NCBI GenBank assembly: GCA_964456985.1
Contig: CAYWDH010000009.1
Location: 24,236 to 88,235, forward strand
DNA from: WJMT01 sp964456985
GTDB taxonomy: Bacteria; Acidobacteriota; Aminicenantia; Aminicenantales; Aminicenantaceae
Length of the DNA: 64,000 nucleotides
Direction of reading: 5' to 3'
Positions within the stretch are counted from its first letter, which is position 1; every line of letters starts with the position of its first letter. The notes under the pieces were generated by a model. It had not been told where the DNA came from, ran no database searches, and was given only the letters and a program-made list of their open reading frames with translations. This document shows, in pieces, positions 1 through 8,476 of the stretch. The translations under genes and the position numbers were made by a program.

Positions 1-1
1 G

Positions 2-745
2 CCTAAGAAGGATATAGAACAGACAATAACACCAAAAACAAGGGCTATTCTACTGTGTTCTCCCAACAATCCTACAGGGACGGTTTATATGGCTGAAGAG
101 CTGGAAAGAGTGGTTGATCTTGTAAAGAAACATGACCTGTTTCTCATTGCGGATGAGGTGTACAAAGAATTTGTTTATGATGGATACAGTCACAAAAGCA
201 TACTGGAGTATGAAGAGATCAAGGATAGAGCTATTGTTGTAGACAGCATCTCCAAACGTTTTAGCTGCTGTGGGGCAAGAATAGGCGCTGTCATAACCAG
301 GAATCCTGAGGTTTATAACGGGATCCTCAAGTTTGCCCAGGCCAGGCTTTGTCCTCCGACCCTTGAGCAGAAGGCGGCCTTAGAGGCTTATAGAATGGGA
401 ATCGGTTATTTTGAACCTGTGAGAAAGGAGTATCAAAAGAGGAGAGACATCCTGTTCGAGGGATTAAAGGACTTTCCCGGTATTGTCATGCACAAGCCGC
501 AGGGCGCATTCTATATTATTGTGAAGCTTCCCATAAAAGACAGTGAACATTTTGTGAGGTGGATGTTAACTGATTTTAGATTTGAGAATGAAACGGTCAT
601 GGTGGCTCCTGCTCAGGGATTTTACAGTACTCCTGGGAAAGGGATGGATGAAGTGAGAATCGCGTATGTTCTTAAAGAAGAGAACTTAAAAAGAGCTATA
701 AAGGTCTTTAAGGCAGGACTTGAAAAATACAGGTCACTGTTTTAG
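2..745 (+). CDS. Pyridoxal-phosphate aminotransferase, aspartate aminotransferase family (5' partial)
   Basis: The reading frame is already open at the window edge, so the N-terminal third is missing. The visible part carries the class I/II fold-type I signature SPNNPTG near its start, a conserved DEVYKEF stretch, the PLP-lysine motif SISKRFSCCGARIGAV, and a C-terminal PQGAFY segment. These are typical of cytosolic aspartate/aromatic aminotransferases that move an amino group between an amino acid and a 2-oxo acid. Substrate cannot be fixed from the sequence; the SKRFSCCGARIG version of the lysine motif fits aspartate aminotransferase-like proteins (inference). Its TAG stop overlaps the left end of a dispersed repeat (copy A). 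Confidence 0.88.
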   Translation, partial: PKKDIEQTITPKTRAILLCSPNNPTGTVYMAEELERVVDLVKKHDLFLIADEVYKEFVYDGYSHKSILEYEEIKDRAIVVDSISKRFSCCGARIGAVITRNPEVYNGILKFAQARLCPPTLEQKAALEAYRMGIGYFEPVRKEYQKRRDILFEGLKDFPGIVMHKPQGAFYIIVKLPIKDSEHFVRWMLTDFRFENETVMVAPAQGFYSTPGKGMDEVRIAYVLKEENLKRAIKVFKAGLEKYRSLF

Positions 746-832
746 CCTGAGTGGTTCGCATTTACCTGTATATCCTTGAAAGTAAAACAAAATAATGGAC
801 ATCGCCATTTTTTTATGAATAGTTCAGGTTAA
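744..832. repeat. Dispersed TARCCTG/CAGGTTA repeat, copy A (89 bp)
   Basis: It begins with AGCCTGAG inside the upstream stop codon and ends with ATAGTTCAGGTTAAA, so the two ends form short inverted repeats. The internal segment TATCCTTGAAAGTAAAAC is shared with copy H, and CATCGCCATTTTTTTATG is shared with most copies. A small stem AATGG/CCATT directly followed by a T-run could act as a terminator for the upstream gene (inference). No open reading frame is present. Confidence 0.8.
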
Positions 833-1036
833 ATATTTGACCTTATATCAAGATTGTTTTAAAATGACGAATTACTTAATATTTTCCCTGAGTCTTATTT
901 AGCAGGAGTTTTAGTGCCTGCAGATAGAGTGATATCATATTCGGATGATACGGCTTTCATTAAATATGAATTATTTTCAAAGAGAACGCGGAATCGAAGC
1001 TCATATCATTGGTTATGATGAAAAAAGGAGGTCAAA
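833..1036. other. Intergenic region upstream of ppdK
   Basis: Between repeat copy A and the pyruvate phosphate dikinase start I see AT-rich non-coding sequence with no convincing gene, RNA or strong promoter. It presumably carries the ppdK promoter. The only clear element is the Shine-Dalgarno AAGGAGGT at about 1025-1032. Confidence 0.5.
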
Positions 1037-3748
1037 GTGACAAAGCAGTATGTATATTTTTTTGAAAAGAATAATGCGGACGGCAATAGAGACATGAAAG
1101 GCTTACTTGGAGGCAAGGGAGCTAACCTTGCAGAGATGGCAGGGATAGGGCTTCCGGTCCCTCCGGGATTTACGGTATCTACAGACGTATGTGCTCTCTT
1201 TCTGAAAAAAGGGAACAAACTCCCGGATGAGGTGAAGAAGGAAATCCATGTAAATTTAGAGAGATTAGAAAAAACAGCGGGCCAAAAGTTTGGCGATAAA
1301 AGAAATCCTTTGCTGGTCTCTGTTCGTTCAGGAGCCAAATTCTCTATGCCTGGAATGATGGATACCATACTAAACCTGGGTTTAAATGACGAAACAGTGG
1401 AAGGACTGGCTCAAAAAAGCAGAGACAGACGGTTTGCTTTAGACTGTTATCGGAGATTGATGCAGATGTTTGGTGATGTTGTTTTGGAGATTCCCAAGAA
1501 AAATTTTGAGGAAGTATTAAGGGCGAAAAAAGAGGAGGAGGGTATTCAGGTCGATTCACACCTTCCGGAGGAAGCATTAGAAGAAATACTCAATAAATAT
1601 AAAAAGATTATTAAGGCGGATACCGGGAGAGAGTTTCCTCAGGATGTCAGGGAACAATTGTTTTTAGCCGTATCTGCGGTATTCAGTTCCTGGAATAATC
1701 CCCGTGCGGTCACCTACAGGAATATCAATCACATTCCGGATGATTTGGGAACAGCCGTAAATATCCAGCTTATGATTTTCGGTAATTTCGGAGATACTTC
1801 TGCCACAGGAGTTGGTTTCACCAGAAACCCCGCTACAGGAGAGAAAGAGATCTATGGGGAATATCTGGTTAACGCTCAAGGTGAGGATGTTGTCGCCGGA
1901 GTAAGGACCCCGTCTCAATTAAAAGAGCTTAAAAAAGATATGTCTGAAGTCTTTAAACAGCTTGTTCAAGTGATGAATCATCTTGAGAAGCATTACCACA
2001 ATGTCCAGGATTTCGAATTTACCATTCAAGAGAATAAGCTTTATATGCTTCAAACAAGAGACGGGAAGAGGACAGGGCAGGCGGCTGTAAAGATAGCGGT
2101 TGACCTGGTCGAAGAAGGCACCGCATCCAAAGAGGAAGCGTTGATGATGGTGGAACCTGGGGCACTGGATCAGCTTCTCCATCCTGTTTTTGATCCTGTT
2201 GAAAAAGAAAAACATAAAGTTCTTGCCAAGGGACTTGCCGCTTCACCGGGGGCAGCTGCCGGTCAGGTTGTCTTCTCCTCTGATGAGGCCGTAGAATGGA
2301 AGGCAAAGGGAAAGAAGGTTGTCCTTGTAAGGGATGAAACGTCTCCTGATGATATACATGGGATGAGCGCTTCACAAGGAATTCTCACGGCTACAGGTGG
2401 AATGACCTCACACGCCGCAGTGGTAGGGAGACAGATGGGAAAGCCGGCTGTTGTCGGATGCGGAGACATTACACTCAATGAAGAAGCAGGAAGCTTTAAG
2501 GTCAAAGGAATAACGGTTAATGAGGGAGAGGAGATTTCAATTGACGGCACTTCTGGCGAAGTTATGTTAGGAGAGATCGAAACCAAACCCTCAGAGATCA
2601 TTCAGGTTATCAAAGGAGATAAAGAGCCTGAAAATTCTGAAATATATCAATATTTTGTTAAATTTCTGGGTTGGGCTGATGAAGTGAGGAGGATGAATGT
2701 CAGGGCCAATGCGGATACGCCGGAAGATGCTCAAATAGCCTTTGCCTTTGGAGCTGAAGGTATCGGATTAGCCAGAACAGAACACATGTTTTTTGAGAAG
2801 GAAAGGCTGCCCATTATAAAAAACATGATTCTATCTGAAACGGAAAAAGACAGGCGTATGTATTTGGACAAACTGCTGCCTTTTCAAAGACAAGATTTCT
2901 ATGACCTGTTTAAAGCGATGGGTGGGAATCCCGTAACTATCAGAACCCTGGATCCTCCTCTTCATGAGTTCTTACCGAAAAAAGAAGATTTGATGCTGGA
3001 GATTGCTGATTTGAAGCATTCAGGAAAAGCAAACAGCGAGAAGATCAGAGAAAAAGAAAAACTGCTGGAACGGGTCAAAGCTCTGTCTGAGTTTAATCCT
3101 ATGCTCGGCCACAGGGGATGCCGCATCGGAGTCACCTTTCCTGAAATTATAGAGATGCAGGCTTCCGCTATTTTTGAAGCTGCTTGCCAGTTATCAAGTG
3201 AGGGTGAGGATGTTTTTCCGGAGATCATGGTCCCTTTGATAGGCTCGGTAAATGAGCTGGCAAATCAAAAGAAGATCATCATTGATGTGGCGGAAAAGTT
3301 AATGAAGAAATATGATGTCAAATTTAACTACACGGTCGGAACGATGATTGAGATTCCAAGGGCCGCAATTACAGCGGATAAAGTAGCCAAAGAGGCAGAG
3401 TTCTTTTCTTTTGGCACAAATGACCTCACCCAGACTACCTTTGGTATATCAAGAGATGACGGCGCTTCCTTTATCAACCAGTATTTAGCCAAGGGTATCT
3501 GGAAGGACGATCCCTTCACAACAGTGGATATTGAAGGCGTAGGAGAATTGATGAGATGGGCCGTTAATAAGGGACGGGCCACAAGACCTGATTTGAAGGT
3601 GGGAATATGCGGTGTGCACGGTGGAGATCCGCGGTCGATCTTCTTCTGCCATAAAATAGGGCTAAATTATGTGAGCTGTTCTGCATACCAGATACCTATT
3701 GCTAGGCTAGCTGCAGCCCAGGTCACTCTACAGGAAAAAGGAGAATGA
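1037..3748 (+). CDS. ppdK: Pyruvate, phosphate dikinase
   Basis: Interconverts pyruvate + ATP + Pi and phosphoenolpyruvate + AMP + PPi, either as a glycolytic or gluconeogenic step in the cytosol. The 903-residue length is normal. The N-terminal ATP-grasp half has GGKGANLAEM and VRSGAKFSMPGMMDT. The central swivelling domain has the phosphohistidine motif GGMTSHAAVVGRQMG with His459. The C-terminal PEP/pyruvate barrel has MLGHRGCRIG, FGTNDLTQTTFG and the proton-donor Cys858 in GICGVHGGDP. The start is GTG, chosen because AAGGAGGT lies 5 nt upstream. PPDK instead of, or alongside, pyruvate kinase is common in anaerobes with pyrophosphate-dependent glycolysis. It is apparently monocistronic. 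Confidence 0.97.
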   Translation: MTKQYVYFFEKNNADGNRDMKGLLGGKGANLAEMAGIGLPVPPGFTVSTDVCALFLKKGNKLPDEVKKEIHVNLERLEKTAGQKFGDKRNPLLVSVRSGAKFSMPGMMDTILNLGLNDETVEGLAQKSRDRRFALDCYRRLMQMFGDVVLEIPKKNFEEVLRAKKEEEGIQVDSHLPEEALEEILNKYKKIIKADTGREFPQDVREQLFLAVSAVFSSWNNPRAVTYRNINHIPDDLGTAVNIQLMIFGNFGDTSATGVGFTRNPATGEKEIYGEYLVNAQGEDVVAGVRTPSQLKELKKDMSEVFKQLVQVMNHLEKHYHNVQDFEFTIQENKLYMLQTRDGKRTGQAAVKIAVDLVEEGTASKEEALMMVEPGALDQLLHPVFDPVEKEKHKVLAKGLAASPGAAAGQVVFSSDEAVEWKAKGKKVVLVRDETSPDDIHGMSASQGILTATGGMTSHAAVVGRQMGKPAVVGCGDITLNEEAGSFKVKGITVNEGEEISIDGTSGEVMLGEIETKPSEIIQVIKGDKEPENSEIYQYFVKFLGWADEVRRMNVRANADTPEDAQIAFAFGAEGIGLARTEHMFFEKERLPIIKNMILSETEKDRRMYLDKLLPFQRQDFYDLFKAMGGNPVTIRTLDPPLHEFLPKKEDLMLEIADLKHSGKANSEKIREKEKLLERVKALSEFNPMLGHRGCRIGVTFPEIIEMQASAIFEAACQLSSEGEDVFPEIMVPLIGSVNELANQKKIIIDVAEKLMKKYDVKFNYTVGTMIEIPRAAITADKVAKEAEFFSFGTNDLTQTTFGISRDDGASFINQYLAKGIWKDDPFTTVDIEGVGELMRWAVNKGRATRPDLKVGICGVHGGDPRSIFFCHKIGLNYVSCSAYQIPIARLAAAQVTLQEKGE

Positions 3749-3796
3749 TCGTAAGAACAGGATAAAAGACTCTGTATCGCTCTTGAAAAAGTCTTG

Positions 3797-3856
3797 CACA
3801 TCATTGAAAAGAAAATAATAATAAGGGCATCGCCATTTTTTTATAAAGAGGTCGGA
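3797..3856. repeat. Dispersed TARCCTG/CAGGTTA repeat, copy B (degenerate)
   Basis: The stretch ATTGAAAAGAAAATAATAAT followed by CATCGCCATTTTTTTATAAAGAGGTCGG aligns with the interior and right end of copy A (GAAAGTAAAAC, CATCGCC, ATGAATAGTTCAGG). It has accumulated substitutions, and the left end is not recognisable. The decayed right end, AAGAGGTCGG, now sits where the Shine-Dalgarno of the next gene should be. Confidence 0.6.
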
Positions 3857-3857
3857 T

Positions 3858-4841
3858 TTGTCAATGGCTTTGCTTAAAGATATTCTCAGGGGTTTGAAAA
3901 AAGATAAATTCCCCTTCAAATTTGTTTACAGCGACTCTTACTGGATGGTGGATTTCAAAGATCATGTTTTTCCTTTGAGTAAATACAGATTGGTATATGA
4001 GAACCTGCTTAAAAAAGGAGCGGTGAAAGATAATTTCATTGAACCTACTCTTCCTGACGAAAAGGATATCTTAAGGGTCCACCTATCCAAATATATAAAA
4101 AAGATAAAGACCGGCCGGCTGTCATCTTCGGAACTTACAGCACTTGAACTTCCGTTTTCCAGAGAAGCCATAGACTTTTTTTTTCTTACCGCAGGAGGCA
4201 CAATACAGGCATCAGAGGCAGCACTTAGAGACGGGATGTGTGTGCATATAGGAGGTGGATTTCATCATGCTTTTGCAGACCATGGTGAAGGTTTTTGTAT
4301 GATAAATGATGTGGCAGTGGCCTTGGAAAAAATGAAAGCAGAGGAGAAAATACAGAGGGCCATGGTCATAGACTGCGATGTTCACCAGGGTAATGGAACC
4401 GCATCTATACTGGGGAACAAAGATTACGCGTTCACTTTTTCGATCCATCAAATGGATATTTATCCTGCCGAGAAGGCTGCTAGTTCCCTGGATGCCGGTT
4501 TATGGTCAGGAGACGGGGATGACAAATACATTGACACACTGGGACAGCACATCCCCCGTATTTATGAAGAATTTGCTCCTGATCTCATTTATTATCTTGC
4601 AGGGGCTGATACATATAAGAAAGACAAGCTAGGTAATTTGGACTTATCATTAAGAGGCCTTGAAAAAAGAGACAAAATGGTCATAGAAAACGCTCAGAGA
4701 AGGGGCTGCCCTATGGTCATATTGTTTGCCGGCGGATATGCTGTCGATATCAATGATGTTGTTTCCATTCATTTGAATACCATAAAGACAGCAAGAAAGA
4801 TTTACAAGCGTTATGCGAGAAAAAAGACTCAGGAATCTTGA
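3858..4841 (+). CDS. Histone deacetylase superfamily protein (deacetylase/amidohydrolase)
   Basis: A 327-residue arginase/deacetylase-fold zinc enzyme. Visible motifs are the tandem active-site histidines His136-His137 in GGGFHHAF, the zinc ligands Asp174 and His176 in DCDVHQGNGT, a third ligand Asp251 in YLAGADTYKKD, and FAGGYA near the end. Bacterial members include acetoin utilisation AcuC, acetylpolyamine amidohydrolases and protein deacetylases; the true substrate is not evident. The length and the Gly-Gly-Tyr version resemble class IV/HDAC11-like bacterial forms (inference). TTG 3858 sits 5 nt after AGAGGT; ATG 3864 is the alternative. The 3' end overlaps the convergent M20 peptidase gene by 13 bp. 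Confidence 0.9.
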   Translation: MSMALLKDILRGLKKDKFPFKFVYSDSYWMVDFKDHVFPLSKYRLVYENLLKKGAVKDNFIEPTLPDEKDILRVHLSKYIKKIKTGRLSSSELTALELPFSREAIDFFFLTAGGTIQASEAALRDGMCVHIGGGFHHAFADHGEGFCMINDVAVALEKMKAEEKIQRAMVIDCDVHQGNGTASILGNKDYAFTFSIHQMDIYPAEKAASSLDAGLWSGDGDDKYIDTLGQHIPRIYEEFAPDLIYYLAGADTYKKDKLGNLDLSLRGLEKRDKMVIENAQRRGCPMVILFAGGYAVDINDVVSIHLNTIKTARKIYKRYARKKTQES

Positions 4842-6061
4842 AGTAATATATGGGAAAAAACCTTTGTATCTCCCATCATGTTGTCTATAACGCAGTATTC
4901 ATCAGGATGGTGGGCTGTTTCTTCTATTTTTGACCAGCAGGCAACTTGATAACCGGATTTCCGTAAAAAGGCTGCCGCAGTCCTCACTGCTATCCCAGTG
5001 GGCTTTGCTTTTTTCCCGTATATGGCTTTGACTGCATTCTGCAAGGACTGAACCACAGGAGCTTTAAGAGATGTTTCCGCGTGCGAAGAATCTCTCTGAA
5101 CGTCTTCCAGTATGATATGGACATGGTATTTTTTTTCTGTTTTTTTGGCCATTTTTTGGATCTCTTTTTTGACTCGTTCTATGTTGTGCTCAGGAATGAG
5201 ACGGCAGTCCATATAGAAAACATCCTCTCCGGGAATTGTGTTTATATTGGGCACATTGGCTTCTTTTTTGGTGGGTTCAAATGTTGATATCGGGGGAGAA
5301 TAGATAGAATTTTTTTCAGAAAATATTTGATAAAGCCGGGTGAGCTCTGTTATGAGAAAGGCTGCCGCCTTCAAACTGTTTATCCCTTTTTCAGGGGTAG
5401 AGCCTTGAGTCTGTTTGCCCAACGTTTTGATCTTTAACCAGTATATACTTTTTTCTGCGATATCGATCATTGTCCCGTATTTGTTTCCTACACCAGGGAC
5501 AATGATCAAATCCTGTTTTCTGAAAGGATTGGAGTTTTTCATTACGTATTCGATTCCCTTTTTATTACCTGTTTCTTCATCAGAAACAAAGATCAAGCCT
5601 GCATCAAATTTTGGTTTTATTCCTTCTTGTTGGAACGCTTTCAATGCGTATATGGAAGCCAGCATATCCTGTTGATTGTCTTCCAGCCCCCTGCCGTATA
5701 TTTTTCCGGCTTCGACATAGGCTTTGAAAGGATTCCCTTTCCATAGGGCAGGTTCCCCGGGGGGGACAACATCCAAATGCGTCATTATCCAAATAGTCTT
5801 CGAAGAACTTTTTCCTTTAAAAAGGGCGATTATATTAGGCCTAAAACAGGAAGGAGCGTCTATGTCCGGAGCTTTGATGACCTTGACTTCCTTGAAATCA
5901 ATGGTCTTCAAAATGTCTAAAACCAGCTCTGCCTTTTCTGCCTCTCCTTGTCCGCCGTTAGCAGGAGATATGGAAGGAACCGCGCACAACTTAATCTGTG
6001 TATCGACCATTTCATTTCGGTATGTATCTATTTTTCTCGTGATTTTTTCCAGTTCAGTCAT
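4829..6061 (-). CDS. M20 family metallopeptidase (ArgE/DapE/carboxypeptidase-like)
   Basis: A di-zinc cytosolic exopeptidase or amidohydrolase of 410 residues. Ligand motifs are present: His95-Leu-Asp97 in MTHLDVVPPGE, Asp128 in GRGLEDNQQ, and Glu162-Glu163 in VSDEETG, with a dimerisation domain between the halves. The family includes succinyl-diaminopimelate desuccinylase, acetylornithine deacetylase and peptidases. The GLEDNQQ variant of the usual G.DMKG motif and the adjacent deacetylase do not settle the substrate; a peptidase role is plausible given the isoaspartyl dipeptidase and M1 peptidase elsewhere in the window (inference). A promoter at 6081-6109 gives a very short leader. Confidence 0.88.
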   Translation of the reverse strand: MTELEKITRKIDTYRNEMVDTQIKLCAVPSISPANGGQGEAEKAELVLDILKTIDFKEVKVIKAPDIDAPSCFRPNIIALFKGKSSSKTIWIMTHLDVVPPGEPALWKGNPFKAYVEAGKIYGRGLEDNQQDMLASIYALKAFQQEGIKPKFDAGLIFVSDEETGNKKGIEYVMKNSNPFRKQDLIIVPGVGNKYGTMIDIAEKSIYWLKIKTLGKQTQGSTPEKGINSLKAAAFLITELTRLYQIFSEKNSIYSPPISTFEPTKKEANVPNINTIPGEDVFYMDCRLIPEHNIERVKKEIQKMAKKTEKKYHVHIILEDVQRDSSHAETSLKAPVVQSLQNAVKAIYGKKAKPTGIAVRTAAAFLRKSGYQVACWSKIEETAHHPDEYCVIDNMMGDTKVFSHILLQDS

Positions 6062-6080
6062 GTTTTTTCCAATGCTCTAA

Positions 6081-6109
6081 ATAATAGCACCGCTTTATTA
6101 AAGAAGCAA
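6081..6109 (-). promoter_or_regulatory. Sigma-70-type promoter for the M20 peptidase
   Basis: Read on the minus strand: TTGCTT, a 17-nt spacer, TATTAT. The -10 lies 19 nt before the ATG, leaving a leader of about 12 nt. Confidence 0.5.
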
Positions 6110-6169
6110 GACATGCCGGAGCCCTTTTATCTAAGGGAAATGAAAGGTCTTTTTGTGTTTCTAGCCAGC

Positions 6170-6198
6170 TTGACATTTAGGGCGAGAGAGACTACATT
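6170..6198 (+). promoter_or_regulatory. Sigma-70-type promoter, predicted leaderless start for the glycan operon
   Basis: TTGACA (6170-6175), a 17-nt spacer and TACATT (6193-6198) form a good promoter. The -10 ends 8 nt before the ATG at 6207 and there is no Shine-Dalgarno, so transcription should begin at or next to the start codon. Confidence 0.6.
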
Positions 6199-6206
6199 TA
6201 GCCAAA

Positions 6207-7343
6207 ATGAAGATAGGTATAGATCTGCGGCCTTTCCTTAGATTTGAGACAGGGGTAGGTACATACATCAAAAATTTGATTTTTTCTCTGTCCGATAAAG
6301 ATGTGGAAAACGATTATTATCTTTTCTCTTCTTCCTTAAAGCAAAGATTTTCACCCTCTAAGATTCCTATTTTCAATAAAATGCATTTTCGTGATTTCCA
6401 TTACCCGGTAAAGTTGTTGAACTTCGCATGGTACAGATTGGGATGGCCCACTATGGATGCCTTTTTTAAGACCAGGCTTGACCTTACTCACTCTCCGACT
6501 CCTTTGATTTGTCCCACAAACGGGAAAGCCATCGTAACCGTGCATGACCTTTTTTTTATGGATTTCCCTTCACTGGCAAACAGGGAAGCAAGGAAGTTTT
6601 TTCTAAAGAATATCCACCGGTCTCTTCAAATGTCACATGGAGTCATAGCGGTATCACATTTCATTAAAAAACAACTTCTGGAACGGTTTCGTATAGACAA
6701 GGAAAAGGTCAAAGTGATTTATCACGGGGTAGACCAGGAATTCAGTTCGGACATCTCGTTGGAGGAGATAAAGAATTTTCGTGCGTCTCACTCTCTCTCT
6801 TCAAAAGTCATTGTGTTTGTTGGGGCCATGGAACCAAGAAAGAACCTGATAAATCTTGTGAAAGCCTTTTATATCGTTCAGAGTAAAGAGACTGATGTAT
6901 CTCTTGTCATTGCGGGCAGTAGGGGCCGTGACTATCCTGCCTTGAAAAAAAGCATAGATGAAAATGGGCTGCAGGCCCGGGTAAAAATTCTGGATTATCT
7001 ATCCCCAAGAGATCTCAAACGTCTGTACAGGACCGGTACGCTTTTCGTGTTTCCTTCTTTATGTGAAGGTTTCGGCCTTCCCCTTCTAGAGGCAATGACC
7101 AGCGGCATGCCGGTTGCCGCCTCCAAAAGGGCAGCGCTGCCTGAGATAGCAGGAAATGCGGCCCTCTATTTCGATCCTGATAAACCGGAGGAAATAGCTT
7201 ATCGGATTTTCGAACTTCTCAAGGACGATGATCTCAGAAAAAAATATATTGAATCAGGCAGAAAAAGGGCAAAGGAATTCGACTGGGAAAAAACAGCAAA
7301 AAGCACATTGGATTTTTATTGGAGCGTATATAGAGGGGAATAA
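6207..7343 (+). CDS. Glycosyltransferase family 4, first gene of surface-glycan operon
   Basis: A GT-B retaining glycosyltransferase of 378 residues acting at the cytoplasmic face of the membrane. The N-terminal domain opens with MKIGIDLRPF and a GVGTYI loop. The C-terminal nucleotide-sugar domain contains FVGAMEPRKNL and the E-x7-E motif EGFGLPLLE at about residue 286. Donor and acceptor are unknown; the GVGTY type is usual in mannosyl- and rhamnosyltransferases of exopolysaccharide or O-antigen loci (family knowledge). It is the first of six cotranscribed genes ending in a polyprenyl-phosphate sugar transferase. No ribosome binding site precedes the ATG. Confidence 0.9.
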   Translation: MKIGIDLRPFLRFETGVGTYIKNLIFSLSDKDVENDYYLFSSSLKQRFSPSKIPIFNKMHFRDFHYPVKLLNFAWYRLGWPTMDAFFKTRLDLTHSPTPLICPTNGKAIVTVHDLFFMDFPSLANREARKFFLKNIHRSLQMSHGVIAVSHFIKKQLLERFRIDKEKVKVIYHGVDQEFSSDISLEEIKNFRASHSLSSKVIVFVGAMEPRKNLINLVKAFYIVQSKETDVSLVIAGSRGRDYPALKKSIDENGLQARVKILDYLSPRDLKRLYRTGTLFVFPSLCEGFGLPLLEAMTSGMPVAASKRAALPEIAGNAALYFDPDKPEEIAYRIFELLKDDDLRKKYIESGRKRAKEFDWEKTAKSTLDFYWSVYRGE

Positions 7344-7351
7344 AAGAGAGA

Positions 7352-8476
7352 GTGGAAGGGACGAAAAAGAGCTTGAAAATAGCGGTTGATTGTTATGAAG
7401 TCACTAAAGAGATGACCGGTGTTGGACGGGTTATTCACAATATCCTGCTTTCTATGTGCAGAGAGGAGGATGGTTATGAGTTTCTTGTTTTCTCACGCCA
7501 GAACGTCAAGGACTATTCGAATTGCAGGAATATAAAGCAGGTTGTGCTCCCTGAGGATAAAGGGTACTTCAGATGGCAGAACGGTCCCTTTTTTAGGGGA
7601 ATAAAAGAACGTCATCCGGAACTTCTCATAGCTCCGAATTATACTCTTCCCTTTTTCGTCAAAACGAAGTCAATTCTTTTTGAGCATGATGTCTCGTTTG
7701 TATCGCATCCGGAGTGGTTTTCAAAAAAAGAGGTATTTAAAAGGAAGTATTTTGTGAAAAGGAGCCTTTGTAAAGCCTCCTTGATTATGACATTATCTGA
7801 AGCGTCCAAACAGGAAATAATCAGACATTACACTATACCTTCCCATAAGATCAAGGTGCTTTATCTTGGAGCGGGAGAGAATTTCAAGCCGGCTGCAGAT
7901 ACAGAGGTTTCAAGATGGAAAGAGGAAAAGGGCCTAAAAGGCCATAAGATCATAGGGTTTCTGGGTTCTATTTTTAATAGGAGGAATATTCCTCTCTTAG
8001 TTGAGGCAGTAAGGCATTTAAGGAAAGAATTTCCTGAAGTCATGCTCTACATAGTGGGAAAAGACCTGACTTATCCCCCCCAGAATATAAGACGGATCTT
8101 AGATGAGGAATGGATTCTCTGGGAGGAAAGTATTCAAGAATCAGAACTCCCGCTCTATTTCTCTTCATTGGATGTTTTTGCATACCTTTCTGAATATGAA
8201 GGTTTCGGGCTCCCGCCTCTTGAAGCACTTTCATGCGGTACGGTCCCTGTTTTGCTGAACAAAAGCGCTTTGGCAGAAATTTTCTCAAAGTTTTCTCTTA
8301 TGACTGAGAATCCGGATGTGGGGGAGATTCAGCTTCATTTGAAGAGCGCCTTGAAAGATAAAGACAGGATGAATGTCTTTCTTCGTGCATTCAATAAAAA
8401 GAGGGCGTATTTTTCTTGGGACCGGGTTGCCGGAGAATTCAGTGCGGCTATGGATGAGGTGTTGTGTGAAAAGTAA
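7352..8476 (+). CDS. Glycosyltransferase family 4
   Basis: A second GT-B glycosyltransferase, 374 residues. It resembles the preceding gene in layout: KIAVDCYEVTKEMTGVGRV at the N-terminus, FLGSIFNRRNIP opening the donor-binding domain, and the E-x7-E motif EGFGLPPLE near residue 290. The similarity suggests an old duplication followed by divergence (inference). GTG is the start, preceded by a purine-rich GAGAGA; only 8 nt separate it from the previous stop, so translation is probably coupled. Donor sugar cannot be read from sequence. Confidence 0.88.
   Translation: MEGTKKSLKIAVDCYEVTKEMTGVGRVIHNILLSMCREEDGYEFLVFSRQNVKDYSNCRNIKQVVLPEDKGYFRWQNGPFFRGIKERHPELLIAPNYTLPFFVKTKSILFEHDVSFVSHPEWFSKKEVFKRKYFVKRSLCKASLIMTLSEASKQEIIRHYTIPSHKIKVLYLGAGENFKPAADTEVSRWKEEKGLKGHKIIGFLGSIFNRRNIPLLVEAVRHLRKEFPEVMLYIVGKDLTYPPQNIRRILDEEWILWEESIQESELPLYFSSLDVFAYLSEYEGFGLPPLEALSCGTVPVLLNKSALAEIFSKFSLMTENPDVGEIQLHLKSALKDKDRMNVFLRAFNKKRAYFSWDRVAGEFSAAMDEVLCEK

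Noticed and set aside
1006..3582. Several antisense open frames across ppdK
   Set aside because: They mirror the codon pattern of ppdK, have no motifs or ribosome sites, and are shadows of a conserved gene.
8373..8465. Early start of the family 2 glycosyltransferase at 8373
   Set aside because: It would overlap the upstream glycosyltransferase by about 100 bp; GTG 8466 has a well-spaced GAGG.
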